Shown here piece after piece: positions 34,031 to 45,808 of a stretch of 64,000 nt of DNA (position 1 is its first letter; each line of letters opens with the position of its first letter). Position numbers and translations under genes: made by a program. The stretch comes from Homarus americanus. Its lineage: Eukaryota; Arthropoda; Malacostraca; Decapoda; Nephropidae. The notes under the pieces were generated by a model. It saw only the letters and a program-made list of their open reading frames with translations, was not told the DNA's origin and did no database searches. Where the stretch lies: positions 551,001 to 615,000 of the forward strand of contig NW_024756459.1 in the NCBI RefSeq assembly GCF_018991925.1, read 5' to 3'.

Positions 34031-36583
34031 AGGGAAAGAAAAAAAAGAGGGCAAATAAAGACGTTGGAAGAAGAAGAAAGATGAAAAGGAAGAAGGTGAG
34101 AGAAAATCAGTAGGTCGATAAGGCAGTGGTTGTTTAGTCACAGGTAACTGATGGTTAATTAAGGCAACACCTGTGTACCTCCTTTTCCCTTCCGCCTTTC
34201 CTTCTTCGTGTATCTCCGTTCTATTTTTTCTTCTCCTTCTCCTCTCTACCTGTCTCCATTAATTTTCCTTCCCTTTCGTCTCTCCTCCTCCATCTGTCTC
34301 CTTAAATATTCCTTCCCTTTTTCTTATCCTTCCTTACCTTCTCATTTTCTTTCTCTACCAATCTGTCTTCATTTTCCCTCTTCTTTCATGTTTATCCTTC
34401 ATTTCCCTTTATCCCACGATCTTATGTTTCCTTTTTTTTTCTCCCTCTCCTCTCCTCCTTCCCCCCTCCCCACCCCCCTTCCTCCCTTCCTCCCTTCCCC
34501 TCCCCAGCGTTTGTTTGTGTAGACGGGGATTGGTGGTATGGCGAGGGTCTGGTGTTGCCGTGGGAAATTATCTTGAAGGGTGTTTTAGAGATGGAATCAT
34601 TCTAGCAGTGCCATCCCCAGCCTTTGTGTGTGTGTGTGTGTGTGATTGTGATATCATTCTAATCCATCAATATTATCCAGAGTTACGGGACGTTGGTTCT
34701 ATCCTTGGCGGCAATGGACTCAACTGTCACGTAATCCCCCTCCAAATTATCCTGTGTTATTTTTACCTGTTAATTAGGGAATGAGGAAGCTGCATTCCCA
34801 CCTTTTCATTAGTAATCAATGAACGTATCTAATTAAGGTAAGAGTCTCGGTGTAATTCTGGCGCCATTTTGTGGGGGATTGTTTTGGTGTACTGAGTCGA
34901 GTTGGCCATTACAGGTTCGTTCGTACTATTTCTATTTAGGGGAAAAATTCATCTTACGAGACTTTAGGAATCTGGCCCTTGTCGTGGGTGTGTGGTTCAT
35001 TTGTTTTCTTTGGCAGGGGGAGAGAGAGGGGGTGAGGGAGTGGGGGTGAGAGGAGAGAGAAGGGGGGAGGGTGAGGGGAGAATGAGAAGAATGTGTGTGT
35101 GGGGAGAAGGATGCTTGATAATTTTAGTATTTTTTTTAGTGGTTCTGTTACAATTTATGGGATTTTGAAGGGATTTTCAGGGATATTTAGGGATTTAAAG
35201 ACGATTAAAGGGATTTTTTTTAGGGATTTCATAACAAAAAATAATTGGCTCTACTTTTTATTTATTTTGTTTTTAATTTCGAGTGATTAAAAAAAATACC
35301 TAAATTGTAAATAAAAAAACTGCAGAAAAAAATGAATGTGAAAAATATCAGAAGGAAAAAGACGATTTACAAACATTCGAGATTTTTTTTTTTATACATT
35401 CGAGAATTACGCAAATATTTGGGTCTTGGAGGAACTTGTAATAATATTTTGGTCATGATTTATTGTAGGAGGATTTGGAGGCTGGTATTCATATTCATTT
35501 CGTTTATTCCTCTTCCTCCTCTTCTTATTCTACTTCTTCTTCTTCCTCCTCCTCCTCTACCTCCTCCTCATTCTTCTTTTCTTGTTCCTCCTTTACTTCT
35601 TTACTATCTATTCCTTCTTTTCGTCTATTCCTCTTCCCTCCGCCATTCCCCGTCCCTCCTCCTCAATTCCCCGTCCCTCCTCCTCCATTCCCCGTCCCTC
35701 TCCCTCCATTCCCGTCCCTCCTCCTCGTCCCTCCTCCTCCATTCCCCGTCCCTCCTCCTCCATTCCCCGTCTCTCCTCCATTCCCCGTCCCTCCTCCTCC
35801 ATTCCCCGTCCCTCCTCCTCCATTCTCCGTCCCTCCTCCTCCTCCTCCTCCCGTGTACCAGTTCCCCTCATCAATATTTCACCTTGTCTCTTCTCCTCCC
35901 TTGTGCCTCTCCCTTGTTCGAGTTTCCCCTCTGTGTATTGTTTATCACGTCTTCCTCCACCTCCCCTTCGCTGCTGCTGACTTGATCCTCGTCCCCTGTG
36001 TCATCGTTCACACCTTTTTGTTTGGACTTTTTTTCATCTTTTATTGGACTTTTTTTACCTTGGACTTTTTTATTATTGTCTTTTTTGGCGCCATTTTTTA
36101 CCTTTTATTGGTCTTTGTTGATTTTTTTTGGTCTTTTTTACCTTTGTTATTTTTGCTTCACTTTTGACCTTTTCGCCTTTTCTGACCTTTTCTTGGCCCT
36201 TTTTAGCCATTTCCTTGACCCTCTCTGACTTTGTTTTCTGCATTTGTTGGCCTTTTATTTGTAATTTCTCTGACTTTTCCTCCATTAGGGGCATTTATCG
36301 CCTTTTCGAACAGTATATAACCGGTTTAATGCGTTTAGAACACTTTTAACCCCTTTTAAGACCTTTTCGAACATGTTTTAACCCCTTTTAAGATCTTCTA
36401 GAAAACTTTGCGACTTTTTTTTATCCATTTTAACGTTTTTAAGACTTTTTAGAACCCCTTTCGGACTTTATTCGCCTTTTCAAATTCTCTAAGATCATTT
36501 TTCTCCCCTTTTTTATCACTGCTGGGCTGCCTTGACCCTCTCATACTGTACAAAGAAAACGGACCTATTTTAGTATGCTATTG
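34031..36583. other. Pyrimidine-rich and AT-rich non-coding region
   Basis: 34180-34510 is C/T-rich. 34620-34645 is (TG)n. 35140-35235 repeats AGGGATTT. 35500-35640 is CTT/CTC-rich. 36000-36520 is dense in GACCTTTTT and TTTTGGACTTTTTT words. No gene was recognised. Confidence 0.6.
35635..35860. repeat. Minisatellite, about 18-21-bp unit (CCTCCTCCATTCCCCGTCC)
   Basis: About eleven units of CATTCCCCGTCCCTCCTCCT with occasional loss of a triplet, set in a wider CTT/CTC-rich tract (35500-35640). Confidence 0.92.
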
Positions 36584-36905
36584 TCGTGTCTGGGATGGCT
36601 GTCTGGGTGTCTGGGATGGCTGTTTGGGTGTCTGGGATGGCTGTTTGGGTGTCTGGGATGGCTGTTTAGGTGTCTGGGATGGCTGTTTGGGTGTCTGGGA
36701 TGGCTGTCTGGGTATCTGGGATGGCTGTTTGGGTGTTCGATGGCTGTCTGGGGATGGCTGTCTGGGATGGCTGTCTGGGATGGCTGTCTGGGATGGCTGT
36801 TTAGGTGTCTGGGATGGCTGTCTGGCATCTGGGAGATGGCTGTTTGGGTGTCTGGGATGGCTGTCTGGGATGGCTGCTTAGTGTCTGGGATGGCTGTCTT
36901 CGTCT
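36584..36905. repeat. Minisatellite, 21-bp and 13-bp units (GGGATGGCTGTCTGGGTGTC)
   Basis: The left half has 21-bp units (CTGGGATGGCTGTTTGGGTG). The middle (36745-36800) shrinks to a 13-bp unit (GGGATGGCTGTCT), and the right half mixes both. Open frames on both strands are repeat translations. Confidence 0.93.
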
Positions 36906-37469
36906 GAGTGTCTAGATAGGACGTGTGGTCACACCTCTTTTCTAACTGTGACCCTTCCATAAGTTACTTTCTAACCCTAACTCCTTGACCTTTTTTGCAC
37001 ACCCTTTTCTGACCTTTTTCTAAATGACTCTATTATTTCTAATTCTCTCTACCCCCCCCCTTCACCCCTTTTTTACTCTCCTCTTCTCACTCCTCAAGTA
37101 TTCCCTCTTTGTTTAACCCTTTTTATTTTAATATTCCGTCGTGCGTCTTCCCTTTTCTCCCTTTAACACCCTTTTCACCCTGTTTAACCCCTCTGTTTCC
37201 CCCTTACCCCTCTCATCTGTTTTACCCCTTTATTTCCCCCTCACCTTTATCTCTCACCTGCATAACCCCTTTGTTTTCCCATCACCCTTTACCTCTCACC
37301 CTCAGGGGAGGAGGGAGGGCAATAGTCACCTCAGAGAAGAAATATGTCTGTATTGATTCCCTCCCCCTTGTCCCCCCCCCCCTGTTCCCCCTTGTTCCCT
37401 GCTCGAAATTAGCAAATGACTCTTTGGAAGTGTTTTTTCCCTATGTGTGTTTTATTGTCATTGTACGTG

Positions 37470-37508
<39 letters not shown>

Positions 37509-37974
37509 CCCTCCCCCTCATCTCCCTGGAGACACCTCACGCCCCTAATTGTTCTGTTTTCACCCTACCTCTCCCTTTCTACCTCCTCTCTTCCCTCTCT
37601 GTCTTTGTTTCTATCTTCCTTCCTTCGACCGTATCCTCTCTCTCTCTCTCTCTCATTCATTTACGCTTTTTTCACTTCTCTATCTTCTCCTCCCTTATTT
37701 TCTCTCCCTCACATTCTCTCCTCGTCTTCTGTTTTATTCATCTCTTGCTTCTTCTTTCTATCTTCTTTTCTCTTTTCGTTCCTCCTTCCTGGTGTGTTTC
37801 TGTCTTGCTAATCATCCTTCATTTCTTCCTCCCTTTTACGCCTTCTCCCTTAGTATGGGGGTGTGTGTGTGTGTGTGTGTGTGGTGGTATGGCGGGCGGG
37901 CGGTAGGTGGGTGGTGGTGGATTGGCTTATTCAGTACCTGGGTCACGTAACGTCTTCAGAAATTCGCCAACGCT

Positions 37975-38385
37975 GTCTCCTCCACACCTACACACCTCCC
38001 CCCCACACCTTCCACATCTCCCTTCACGTCTTCCACACCTCCCTCCACATCTACACACCTCCCTCCACACCTTCTACACCTCCCTCCACACCTTCCACAC
38101 CTTCCCACATCTTCCGCACCTCCACCTCCACACCCCCTCCACACCTTCTACACCTCCCCTCCACACCTTCCACACCTCCTCCACACCTTCCACACTTCCC
38201 CTCCACACCTTCCACACCTCCCTTTCACGTCTTCCACACCTCCTCATTATTCCTCCACACACCTCCCTCCACACCCACCACACACCTTCCACATCTTCCT
38301 GCACCTCCTCCACCTTCCACACACACCTCCCTCCACACCTTCCACACCTCCCTACACACCTGTTATCCACACCTTCACCTTTCCC
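37975..38385. repeat. Minisatellite of CACACCTTCCACACCTCCCT units
   Basis: Pyrimidine-rich units of about 18-26 bp (CACACCTTCCACACCTCCCT) with a few ACATCTTC variants. Open frames on both strands are low-complexity. Confidence 0.9.
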
Positions 38386-39208
38386 CAATCACTTGCACAG
38401 ATGCCCAAATTTCCCAGTAATATGTGGAGGTGTGACCAAGAGGCAGAGGTGTAGTGGGGTGTAGGTGGTGTTGTGGGTGTAGTGAAGGGGGTGTAGTGGT
38501 AGGGAGGGGGGTACTGTGGGTGTAGTGGGGTGTGGGTGTAGAAGTGTGGATGGTGGAGGTGTGACGAGGTACAGGAAGCAATTTAGAGGTGTCAGATACG
38601 AGCGACACAGACAGGTATATCGTCCCCACCTGTTCCCTTACACTTGCCTACCTCCATGGTTAGAGAAAGGGGGGGAGGGGTGGTAGGAGGGAGGGAGAGA
38701 GGGGTGGTAGGAGGGAGGGAAGGCTAGGATCATCTGCAGAAGGAAAAGATGAAGGAAGTATCACCCCCGAGAGAAGGAAATGGAAGGGGAACCTCAGTGT
38801 GTGTTAGTTATGGTTTGTGGTATTTATTGTTCTTGTTTTTGTTTGGTTTTCTCTAATTTATTCATATATTTCCTCTTCTTCGTTTTGGTCTTATTTTTCT
38901 TTTCCTTCCTTCCTTCCTGCTTGCCTGCCTTCCTGCCTTCCTTCCTTCCACCATCATCACCACTATCAACGTATAATAATCTAAAATATTTCCTCCATTT
39001 TAATTTCCAGGTATGTTGCATCAAGCTGTATGGTGACGCGACAGTGGTGGTGAGTAGAAACAGATTTATTCGAGTTTAATAGTTTTTTTTCATCGTGTTA
39101 TTAACGAGACAAAAAATATTACAAAAATACTGAAGGAAATCAAAATATATTCACCGGTATTGTCCCTTACCAGCCATCTTATCCCTATATGTCGAAGTGG
39201 TTGTTTAT

Positions 39209-39246
39209 TTTATTTTATTTTATTTTATTTTATTTTATTTTATTTT
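39209..39246. repeat. (TTTTA)n microsatellite
   Basis: Seven to eight uninterrupted TTTTA units. Confidence 0.95.
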
Positions 39247-39859
39247 TTTCGAGCGTCGTTGACTCCTACTTGGAGATACAATCATTCGAACTGAAACGAC
39301 CTGATAACTGTGTAATTGTGTTGGTATTTTTGATGGAAATGTTTGAGTCGTGTGAGAAAAACGTGTTACAGGTACAGTAATTTGAAGTTTTGTATCATTT
39401 TGTAATAATATCAAAATTTGGTTGCCTTTAGGGGAGGGAGGAGGTGTTTATGAATTTTATTTTTATTTATTTATTTTTTTCCCGCGTTTTTTGGGGGGGT
39501 TATTTGTTTTTGGTTTTCCCGCGTTTTGTGAGGTATTTTCTCGCGTTAAGGGGTAGTTTTGGGGCACATTTATCCGTGTTTAAGGGGTTTAGTTTTAGGG
39601 TGTCTTAGTGATAATGGGTGTTAGTGGTGAGGTGGATGGTGGTAGTAGTGGTGATGATGGTGGTGAGGAGGATAGTGAAAGTGGTGATGAAAAGAGTGAT
39701 GGTGGTAGTAGTACTGAGGAGGAGGAGGATGGTATAGTAGTAGTGATGATGGTGGTGGATGTGATGATGGTGGTGGTGAGGGTAGTGGTGGTGGTGGGAG
39801 GAATGTGTTTGTGTGGTTGATATTGGAGATAGTGAAGGCGAGGGGAGTGCCTTCACTGA

Positions 39860-40075
39860 TGTGTAAAGGGAGATAGATGGAGGGAGGAAGGGAGGGGTTG
39901 GGTGAGGGAGATAGGCGGAGGGAGGGAGGTGTTGGGCGAGGGAGAACTTGAGGGAGATAGACGGAGGGAGGAAGGGGTTGAGTGAGGGAGATAGACGGAG
40001 GGAGGGAGGGAGGGGTTGAGTGAGGGAGAGAGGGAGGGGTTGACTGAGGGAGAGAGAGAGGGATTCTCTGTCTCT
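39860..40075. repeat. Purine minisatellite, about 34-bp unit (GAGTGAGGGAGATAGACGGA)
   Basis: Five to six units of GAGTGAGGGAGATAGACGGA plus GGGAGGAAGGGGTT. Ser/Pro/Leu open frames on the minus strand are translation of this repeat. Confidence 0.88.
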
Positions 40076-40282
40076 CTCATGACCCAAGAACCAGAGGTAA
40101 TCCCGCAGAAAATGAAGGTCTTAGCGGTACAGTCTCAAGCGTAATCTGACTCCCTATTGGATCCCTTTTGGTTGGGTTCAGATCCTCTTGTTAATTCCCC
40201 GGGCTTAAAGTTCTTGGCCTTTGAGAAGTGATTCTTTAATCAGTGGAATATTTTTAATGTCTGTTTTTGGTGGTCTGTCAGT

Positions 40283-40484
40283 ATGTGTCTCTGTCTATCT
40301 GTCCATCTGTATGTATGTATGTACTCTATGTGTCTGTGTATGTATCTGTATCTGTCTGTCTGTCCATCTGTATGTATGTACTGTATGTGTCTGTGTATGT
40401 ATGTGTCTCTGTCTATCTGTCCATCTGTATGTATGTATGTACTCTATGTGTCTGTGTATGTATCTGTATCTGTCTGTCTGTCCA
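40283..40484. repeat. TATG/TCTG-rich microsatellite, about 60-bp higher unit
   Basis: CTGTCCATCTGTATGTATGT plus ACTCTATGTGTCTGTGTATG and variants occur about three times. On the minus strand this lies just downstream of the SINE head and may be its simple-sequence tail. Confidence 0.8.
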
Positions 40485-40485
40485 T

Positions 40486-40582
40486 CCCAAGGATATCGCG
40501 AAGTTTTGGGATGCGCCATGCTCAAACCAGCGTACCATAAGACAGGAAACGAGCGCTCTAGCCACTCAGCCACCGCACCCCA
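40486..40582 (-). mobile_element. tRNA-derived SINE head (minus strand)
   Basis: On the minus strand from 40582: GGGTGCGGTGGCTGAGTGGC (A box TGGCTGAGTGG at 40572-40562), CTAGAGCGCTCG, then B-box-like GGTTTGAGC near 40528-40520, then CGCATCCC, which can pair with the initial GGGTGCG as an acceptor stem. The T-arm does not pair well, so this is a tRNA-derived promoter rather than a working tRNA gene. To its left (the 3' side of the SINE) lies a GACA/GATA-rich microsatellite (40283-40486) that may be its tail. Confidence 0.7.
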
Positions 40583-40912
40583 GTTATGTCTGTCGAAGAG
40601 GAAGTGAAATAAACACGAGAGGGGACTGAGAGTGAAGGGAATGTGATGATTTGAAGTGAACGAGGAAGTGGTCTAAGATGGTCTCGCGGGAGTCGAGACG
40701 TTTGCCTGAATTCATTAACTTATTAAATGAGTTTTTTTGCTTTTAACGTTGAGATGATGTAACTCTTATCTATAACTGGGGGAAGGTAAATTAACTGAGA
40801 GGTAAATTAACTGAAGGAGCTGTTATGTGGGAGTAAATTAGTCATTAATGAAAGAAATTAGCACTAGGTAACCACAGGAGTTCGTTCGGTTAAAAGTGGA
40901 AAAATATTGATT

Positions 40913-40997
40913 AGGTTAGGTTTGGTTAGGTTTGGTTAGGTTAGGTTAGGTTAGGTTTGGTTTGGTTTGGTTTGGTTTGGTTTGGTTAGGTTAGGTT
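40913..40997. repeat. TTAGG telomere-type array with TTTGG block
   Basis: TTAGG units interleaved with TTTGG; five to six consecutive TTTGG units occur in the middle. The variant differs by one base from TTAGG. Confidence 0.9.
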
Positions 40998-41173
40998 ATC
41001 GAAGTAAATGATGAAATAGACTTCAAAAGGGAAAGAAAAATATAAGGATATAAACTTTTTGGAAACTAAATTTGACAATAACTTAAGAATTTTGGTGTTG
41101 AGTTTTGTAAAAGTTTTCTTGGGTAAATAGAACAAAGACGTGACCAAAACTGTCCTAAGGAAAGTGTGTCTGG

Positions 41174-41277
41174 TTAGGTTAGGTTAGTTTAGTTTAGTTT
41201 AGTTTAGTTTAGTTTAGGTTAGGTTAGGTTAGGTTAGGTTAGGTTAGGTTAGGTTAGGTTAGGTTAGGTTAGGTTAA
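41174..41277. repeat. TTAGG telomere-type array with TTTAG block
   Basis: GGTTAGGTTAG, then six units of TTTAG, then about 11 uninterrupted units of TTAGG. TTAGG is the canonical arthropod telomere repeat (established). The run is interstitial here, at least 22 kb from the right edge. Confidence 0.92.
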
Positions 41278-41683
41278 GTGAAACACGCCGAGGAATTAAT
41301 TGTGTGAAGCGGCGTGTTAGATTAAGTTAGGTTATATTAGGTTAAGTTAAGTGAAACACGCCAAGGAATTAATTATCTGTGGCGGTGTGGGAAAAAGTAG
41401 GCTCTGTAAGTTAGTTAAGGGAAGTAAATTACACATTAATGAACTAAATTACCTCTGCCTTGCCAATGGTGTCCGCAAGTTGGAGGTGAGAGAGGGGGGA
41501 AGGTGGGTGGGGGGGTGAGATGGTGGGAGGGAAGGTAGGTAGGAGGGAGGGTGGGAGGGAAGGTAGGAAGGTGAGAGGAGGGAAGGAGAGGAGGTGAGAA
41601 GGAAGGAGCAAGTTGGCGCGGCACAGAGACTGGTCTGGCATCAATATTATTAATTCACTGGATGTTATCTATGTTCCCAGAGT

Positions 41684-41737
<54 letters not shown>

Positions 41738-41960
41738 GTATTCACTCCCAGTAAATACTACTTCTTGCACTGTCACTATGTTGAAATGCACTGTAGTTTG
41801 AGCTTCCCCCCATCTAAGTTATTATATGTCTTATTTGTGTCACTTATGTTACTTGTATATTATTTGTAATTCGTAACCCATTCCCCAAATATGTAAACTG
41901 TATATTTTCAGCCTTCTGGCTGCCAAGCTCTTTCAATAAACCGTTAATTATTATTATTAT

Positions 41961-42009
<49 letters not shown>

Positions 42010-42823
42010 ACGTCTCTACCACACACACACACCATGCCTGTATACCACTATCACCACAACCTCAGCAACATCAACCACAAGTCACCACCACCACAACATC
42101 TACAAGTCACCATCACAACAACAATCCTCATCATTTCACTAGTCCTCAACCCCCTACAGGTAACCGAGAGAGAGAGAGATTAGGGCAGTAGGAAATATGG
42201 GTCAGTCAGTCTGGCCTCCATGAATGAGTGGCGACACCCACCCCCCCCCCCAAATGGTGGTGGTGGTGGCGGCTCCCCCCTCTCCTTCCCCTTACTTCTC
42301 CTCCATCCTTTCCCCTGTCTCCCCCCTTACATCTCGTCCCTCCTTCTCCCTCTCCTGCCCTCCTTCCCACTTGTCTCCTCCCTCTTACCTCACCTCCCCT
42401 TTCTCCCTCTCCTCCTTCCCCCTTACTTCTCCCTTCCTTATCCCCTCCCCTTGCCTCCTTTCCCTCCTACCCCCTCTCCTCTGTTTTAATCTAATGATGT
42501 TAGTTTTACCTTTCGTGTTAATTTACTCACATCCGTTTATTGGTATGTTAACGAAATCATATCCGTGTGTTAAATTGACCTACTCTTGTTAACTCGTATA
42601 AAATTCGTATGTTAAATTGACCTACTTGTATGTTATTGTTGTTAATATTGTTGTTGTTATTGCTGTTGTTGTTGTGGTGGATTTCGTTAGTATGGCGCGT
42701 CTAATGTTATTCCTCTGCCAGAGTCGATAGTTGCCTCGGGTGCCGATAGATGGCGCGAGAATGCAGTGCTCTTAATTTAACTCGATTAATTTGTTCTCCA
42801 GTTCGTTTTAATAGTTTTTTTTT

Positions 42824-43095
42824 GATAACTTTCGAATGCAAGTTGTTTACGTAAATGAGTAAATGAAGCCTGGGTATTTTTAGTTGTGCTAGTTCCCGCT
42901 AGAAGGCTTCAGAATGCTCTTGTTTACAATTGAAGCCCTGTGTACGTAATTAAATAGATAACTTACGAATACAAATTGCTTGCGTAAATGAAGCCTTAGT
43001 ATTTTCAGTTGTATTTGGTCCCGCTAGAAGGCTTCAGAATGCTCGTTTACATAATTGAAGCCCCGTTTGAAGCCCTGTGTACGTAAATAAAACCC
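42824..43095. repeat. 133-bp diverged tandem duplication (GCTAGAAGGCTTCAGAATGC)
   Basis: GATAACTTTCGAATGCAAGT at 42824 and GATAACTTACGAATACAAAT at 42957 begin two copies, each containing CCCGCTAGAAGGCTTCAGAA and TTGAAGCCC; a partial third follows. Multiple GAAGCC/GGCTTC words make the unit partly self-complementary. Confidence 0.85.
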
Positions 43096-43269
43096 CGTTC
43101 TATTCAACATATACATCAGAAGGCTTCAGAGTCTTTTACTATACATATATGAAGCCTTTTGCGTCCGTAGTCCCAACAGTTCATAATAAATGGCTCGAGG
43201 AAAAAATTTTCACCCCTATAGAAGACGTTGGTGGTAATAACACTGTATTGATATCCAGGCAGTGTGGCC

Positions 43270-43362
43270 AAGGTTAGGTTAGGTTAGGCTAGGCTAGGCT
43301 AGGCTAGGTGAGGTTAGGTTAGGTTAGGTTAGGTTAGGTGAGGTGAGGTGAGGTGAGGTGAT
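43270..43362. repeat. TTAGG telomere-type array with CTAGG and TGAGG blocks
   Basis: TTAGG x3, CTAGG x4, TGAGG x1, TTAGG x5, TGAGG x5 in order. Each variant is a one-base change and occurs in consecutive runs. Confidence 0.92.
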
Positions 43363-43435
43363 CGAGGATAGTCGACGAAAATAGCAGACTCGGGTTCTGC
43401 TATTATTATTATTATTATTATTATTATTGGTAGTA

Positions 43436-43460
43436 GGAGTGTTTACTACTACTACTACTT

Positions 43461-43497
<37 letters not shown>

Positions 43498-43744
43498 TAC
43501 TACTTTTTTTAATAGCCTTCAACCTCCCCTTATAGCCATACCTTCGCCACCATTTTATTACCTTAAAATTAAATATCCTAATACATAAGTAGCTATCTAT
43601 CTGTGTTAAATTAGTTGAGCCGCGAATCGATGCGGCATTCGGTGACTGCTAGCAGCCTCATAGTCGATATCTGCAGCAGTTGACGGAGTAGGGGCAGAAG
43701 CTCTCGTTCCCCTGAGGCAGAGCAAAAGCCGACCGAAGGAGAAG

Positions 43745-43798
<54 letters not shown>

Positions 43799-43895
43799 TA
43801 CTACTTTTTTTTAATAGCCTCCAACCTCCCCTTATAGCCATGCCTTCGCCACCATTTTATTACCTTAAAATTAAATATCCTAATACATAAGTAGA
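43436..43895. repeat. 302-bp duplication carrying (CTA)n tracts
   Basis: (CTA)n at 43441-43503 followed by AATAGCCTTCAACCTCCCCT recurs at 43746-43812 followed by AATAGCCTCCAACCTCCCCT, an offset of 302 bp. Similarity then continues through ATTAAATATCCTAATACATA in both. Between the copies is a GC-rich 120-bp segment (43613-43740) not seen elsewhere. Confidence 0.9.
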
Positions 43896-43989
43896 TATCC
43901 TAACTGTGTTGAGTTAGTACTCATTAATTGCAATCAAATTTAGTTAATCTGGAGTCGTAACAGTGGTGTGAGTGGGAGGGTGTTTGAGA

Positions 43990-44046
<57 letters not shown>

Positions 44047-44573
44047 AGATGGCGGTGATGGAGGTGGCTTGTAAAAACATGTCGTGGTGGACCCCTTGGA
44101 CTGACTCCTGTTTCACCCATCACCCTCCCACCCCTTTCCCCTCCCACCCACTTTCCTCTCACCCCCTCCCTCTCTCCCTCCCTTCGTTCATGCCTTTTCT
44201 TTCCCTCCCCTCATATATCTCTCTCTCTCTCTCTCTCACTTATCATCATCATCATACAAAGAACTCTTATTGTTAGTTAATGTAGATGCACAGTGACCTT
44301 TCCATCACCCTATTTCGTCACAACCCCTACAGGAGGTCAAAGGTCAAGGTCACAGAAGGGGTTGGCACCTCGCCCGAGTGAGGTTATTCTTATAGCGGTC
44401 TTCTTGCTGCTGTTGGTTGCCATGATTACGGGAGGATGCTGTGGGGTAGTGGTGGTGATGGTGATAGAGGGGAACACTTGATGGTGGTAATAGTGTTTGT
44501 GGTGATAATACTACTGGTGGGTGTGTAGTAGTGGTGACAATGTTCATATTACTACTACTACTACTACAGTATA

Positions 44574-44609
<36 letters not shown>

Positions 44610-45099
44610 TCGGGGTGACGTGAGCCGTGTACGACCTTTGTCAGTACAGCACCTTACTTGTGGGTCTTGCCTAACAGACCCACCATTACCACCTCTTAGT
44701 ATGTGACTGTCTGCAATTTGTTTCTTCAGAATTATTGGAATTATTTGGAGTCATCATCTTCACTACCATCATCATCGGAATTATTTGGATTTTTTTTAAT
44801 TATTTGACTTATTTGGAGTCATCATCATCATCACTACTACCACCACCATCACTACCACCACCACCATCATCATCATCACTACCACCACCACCACTACCAC
44901 CACCACTATCACCATCATCATCATTCAGGCTCGTGTTGGGCCCCTGGAATATCTGGGCCCCGTAAATTATCAGGAATGGTCTGGATTAAGGGAATTTCTC
45001 CATATTTTGGGAATTCTTGGAATCGTCTGGAATATTACCAGGAATTATCTCTTTTTCATTAAGTAATTTACATAATGAATGTTAAGGTTCATAGATTTA

Positions 45100-45136
45100 C
45101 CTTTCCTTACCTTACCTTACCTTACCTTACCTTACC
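45100..45136. repeat. CCTTA pentamer array
   Basis: Seven units of CCTTA, i.e. TAAGG on the minus strand, a one-base relative of TTAGG and in the opposite orientation to the other pentamer arrays. Confidence 0.9.
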
Positions 45137-45277
45137 TGAGTTTTTGAGCACAAGTTCTACGTTCTAAGTGAGAGGTTTGAGGAAAAGTTTTATTTAGCCG
45201 TAAAGTTCCGGAGATCACCTGCCATTTAACCTGTTAAATCTGAACTTTCCTCTACGGCTTCCTGTAATATGTCACAG

Positions 45278-45360
<83 letters not shown>

Positions 45361-45433
45361 ACAACAACAACAACCGCCATCACCACCGCCCCCACAATTT
45401 GACACAACGAAAATTTCACCACACTGGATCCCA

Positions 45434-45494
<61 letters not shown>
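45278..45494. repeat. Paired (CT)n and (GT)n microsatellites
   Basis: (CT)n at 45281-45357 is followed by CAACAACAACAACAAC and then, after 75 bp, by (GT)n at 45438-45494. Confidence 0.97.
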
Positions 45495-45496
<2 letters not shown>

Positions 45497-45732
45497 CGTG
45501 AAGAAAACTCATCAATTGTAAATATTTATCCACACACTCACTCAGGCTAATAATACCCACTCTGGAATGTCAACAAAGATACCTCACCGACCTCTCACCA
45601 CACACAGACACCATAACAAGTTCCTTTGAGAGCTGTGCGGGGCATAACAAGTAAATAGGGTACAGTGCTGTGATTCTGTTTGTATTTTGAAGGGAATTTA
45701 GTATGTACCGTTTGTTTGTTTGTGTTTGTGGG

Positions 45733-45808
45733 CAATACGACGTCATAAAATGTGTTTGTTTACAATTTGACGTCATAAAATGTGTTTGTTTACAATATGA
45801 CGTCGTGT
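45733..45808. repeat. 35-bp repeat with CRE palindrome (TGACGTCATAAAATGTGTTT)
   Basis: ACGTCATAAAATGTGTTTGT followed by TTACAATTTG is present twice, with a third diverged copy. Each copy contains a (T)GACGTCA CRE-type palindrome and TGTTTAC, a forkhead-type core. Regulatory meaning is not shown by the sequence. Confidence 0.8.

Larger units (their letters stand above)
36906..40282. other. Low-complexity non-coding region
   Basis: Pyrimidine-rich DNA (37020-37850) with (GA)n at 37472-37506, then the CACACC minisatellite, GTGTAGTGG words at 38440-38560, CCTTCC words at 38905-38955, and GGTGATGATGG-rich DNA at 39605-39800. No gene. Confidence 0.7.

Noticed and set aside
33077..34141. 354-residue minus-strand open frame rich in Pro, Ser and Leu
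   Set aside because: It is translation of the purine minisatellite. Composition is uniform, no start context or splice logic is seen, and other frames are equally open.
35332..36167. Overlapping plus-strand frames of 217 and 230 residues, the second ending in a hydrophobic stretch
   Set aside because: The Ser/Pro/Leu part is CTC/CTT repeat translation and the Phe/Leu-rich end is T-rich DNA, not a real membrane protein.
37109..37906. 265-residue plus-strand frame through pyrimidine-rich DNA
   Set aside because: Two other frames of the same strand are also open and the composition is explained by CT-rich DNA; no conserved motif.
40500..40582. Functional tRNA gene
   Set aside because: A and B boxes and an acceptor-like stem exist but the T-arm does not pair and the B box is degenerate, so a SINE head is the better reading.
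41174..41277. True chromosome end
   Set aside because: The TTAGG run is only about 11 units, embedded in other sequence on both sides, so it is interstitial.
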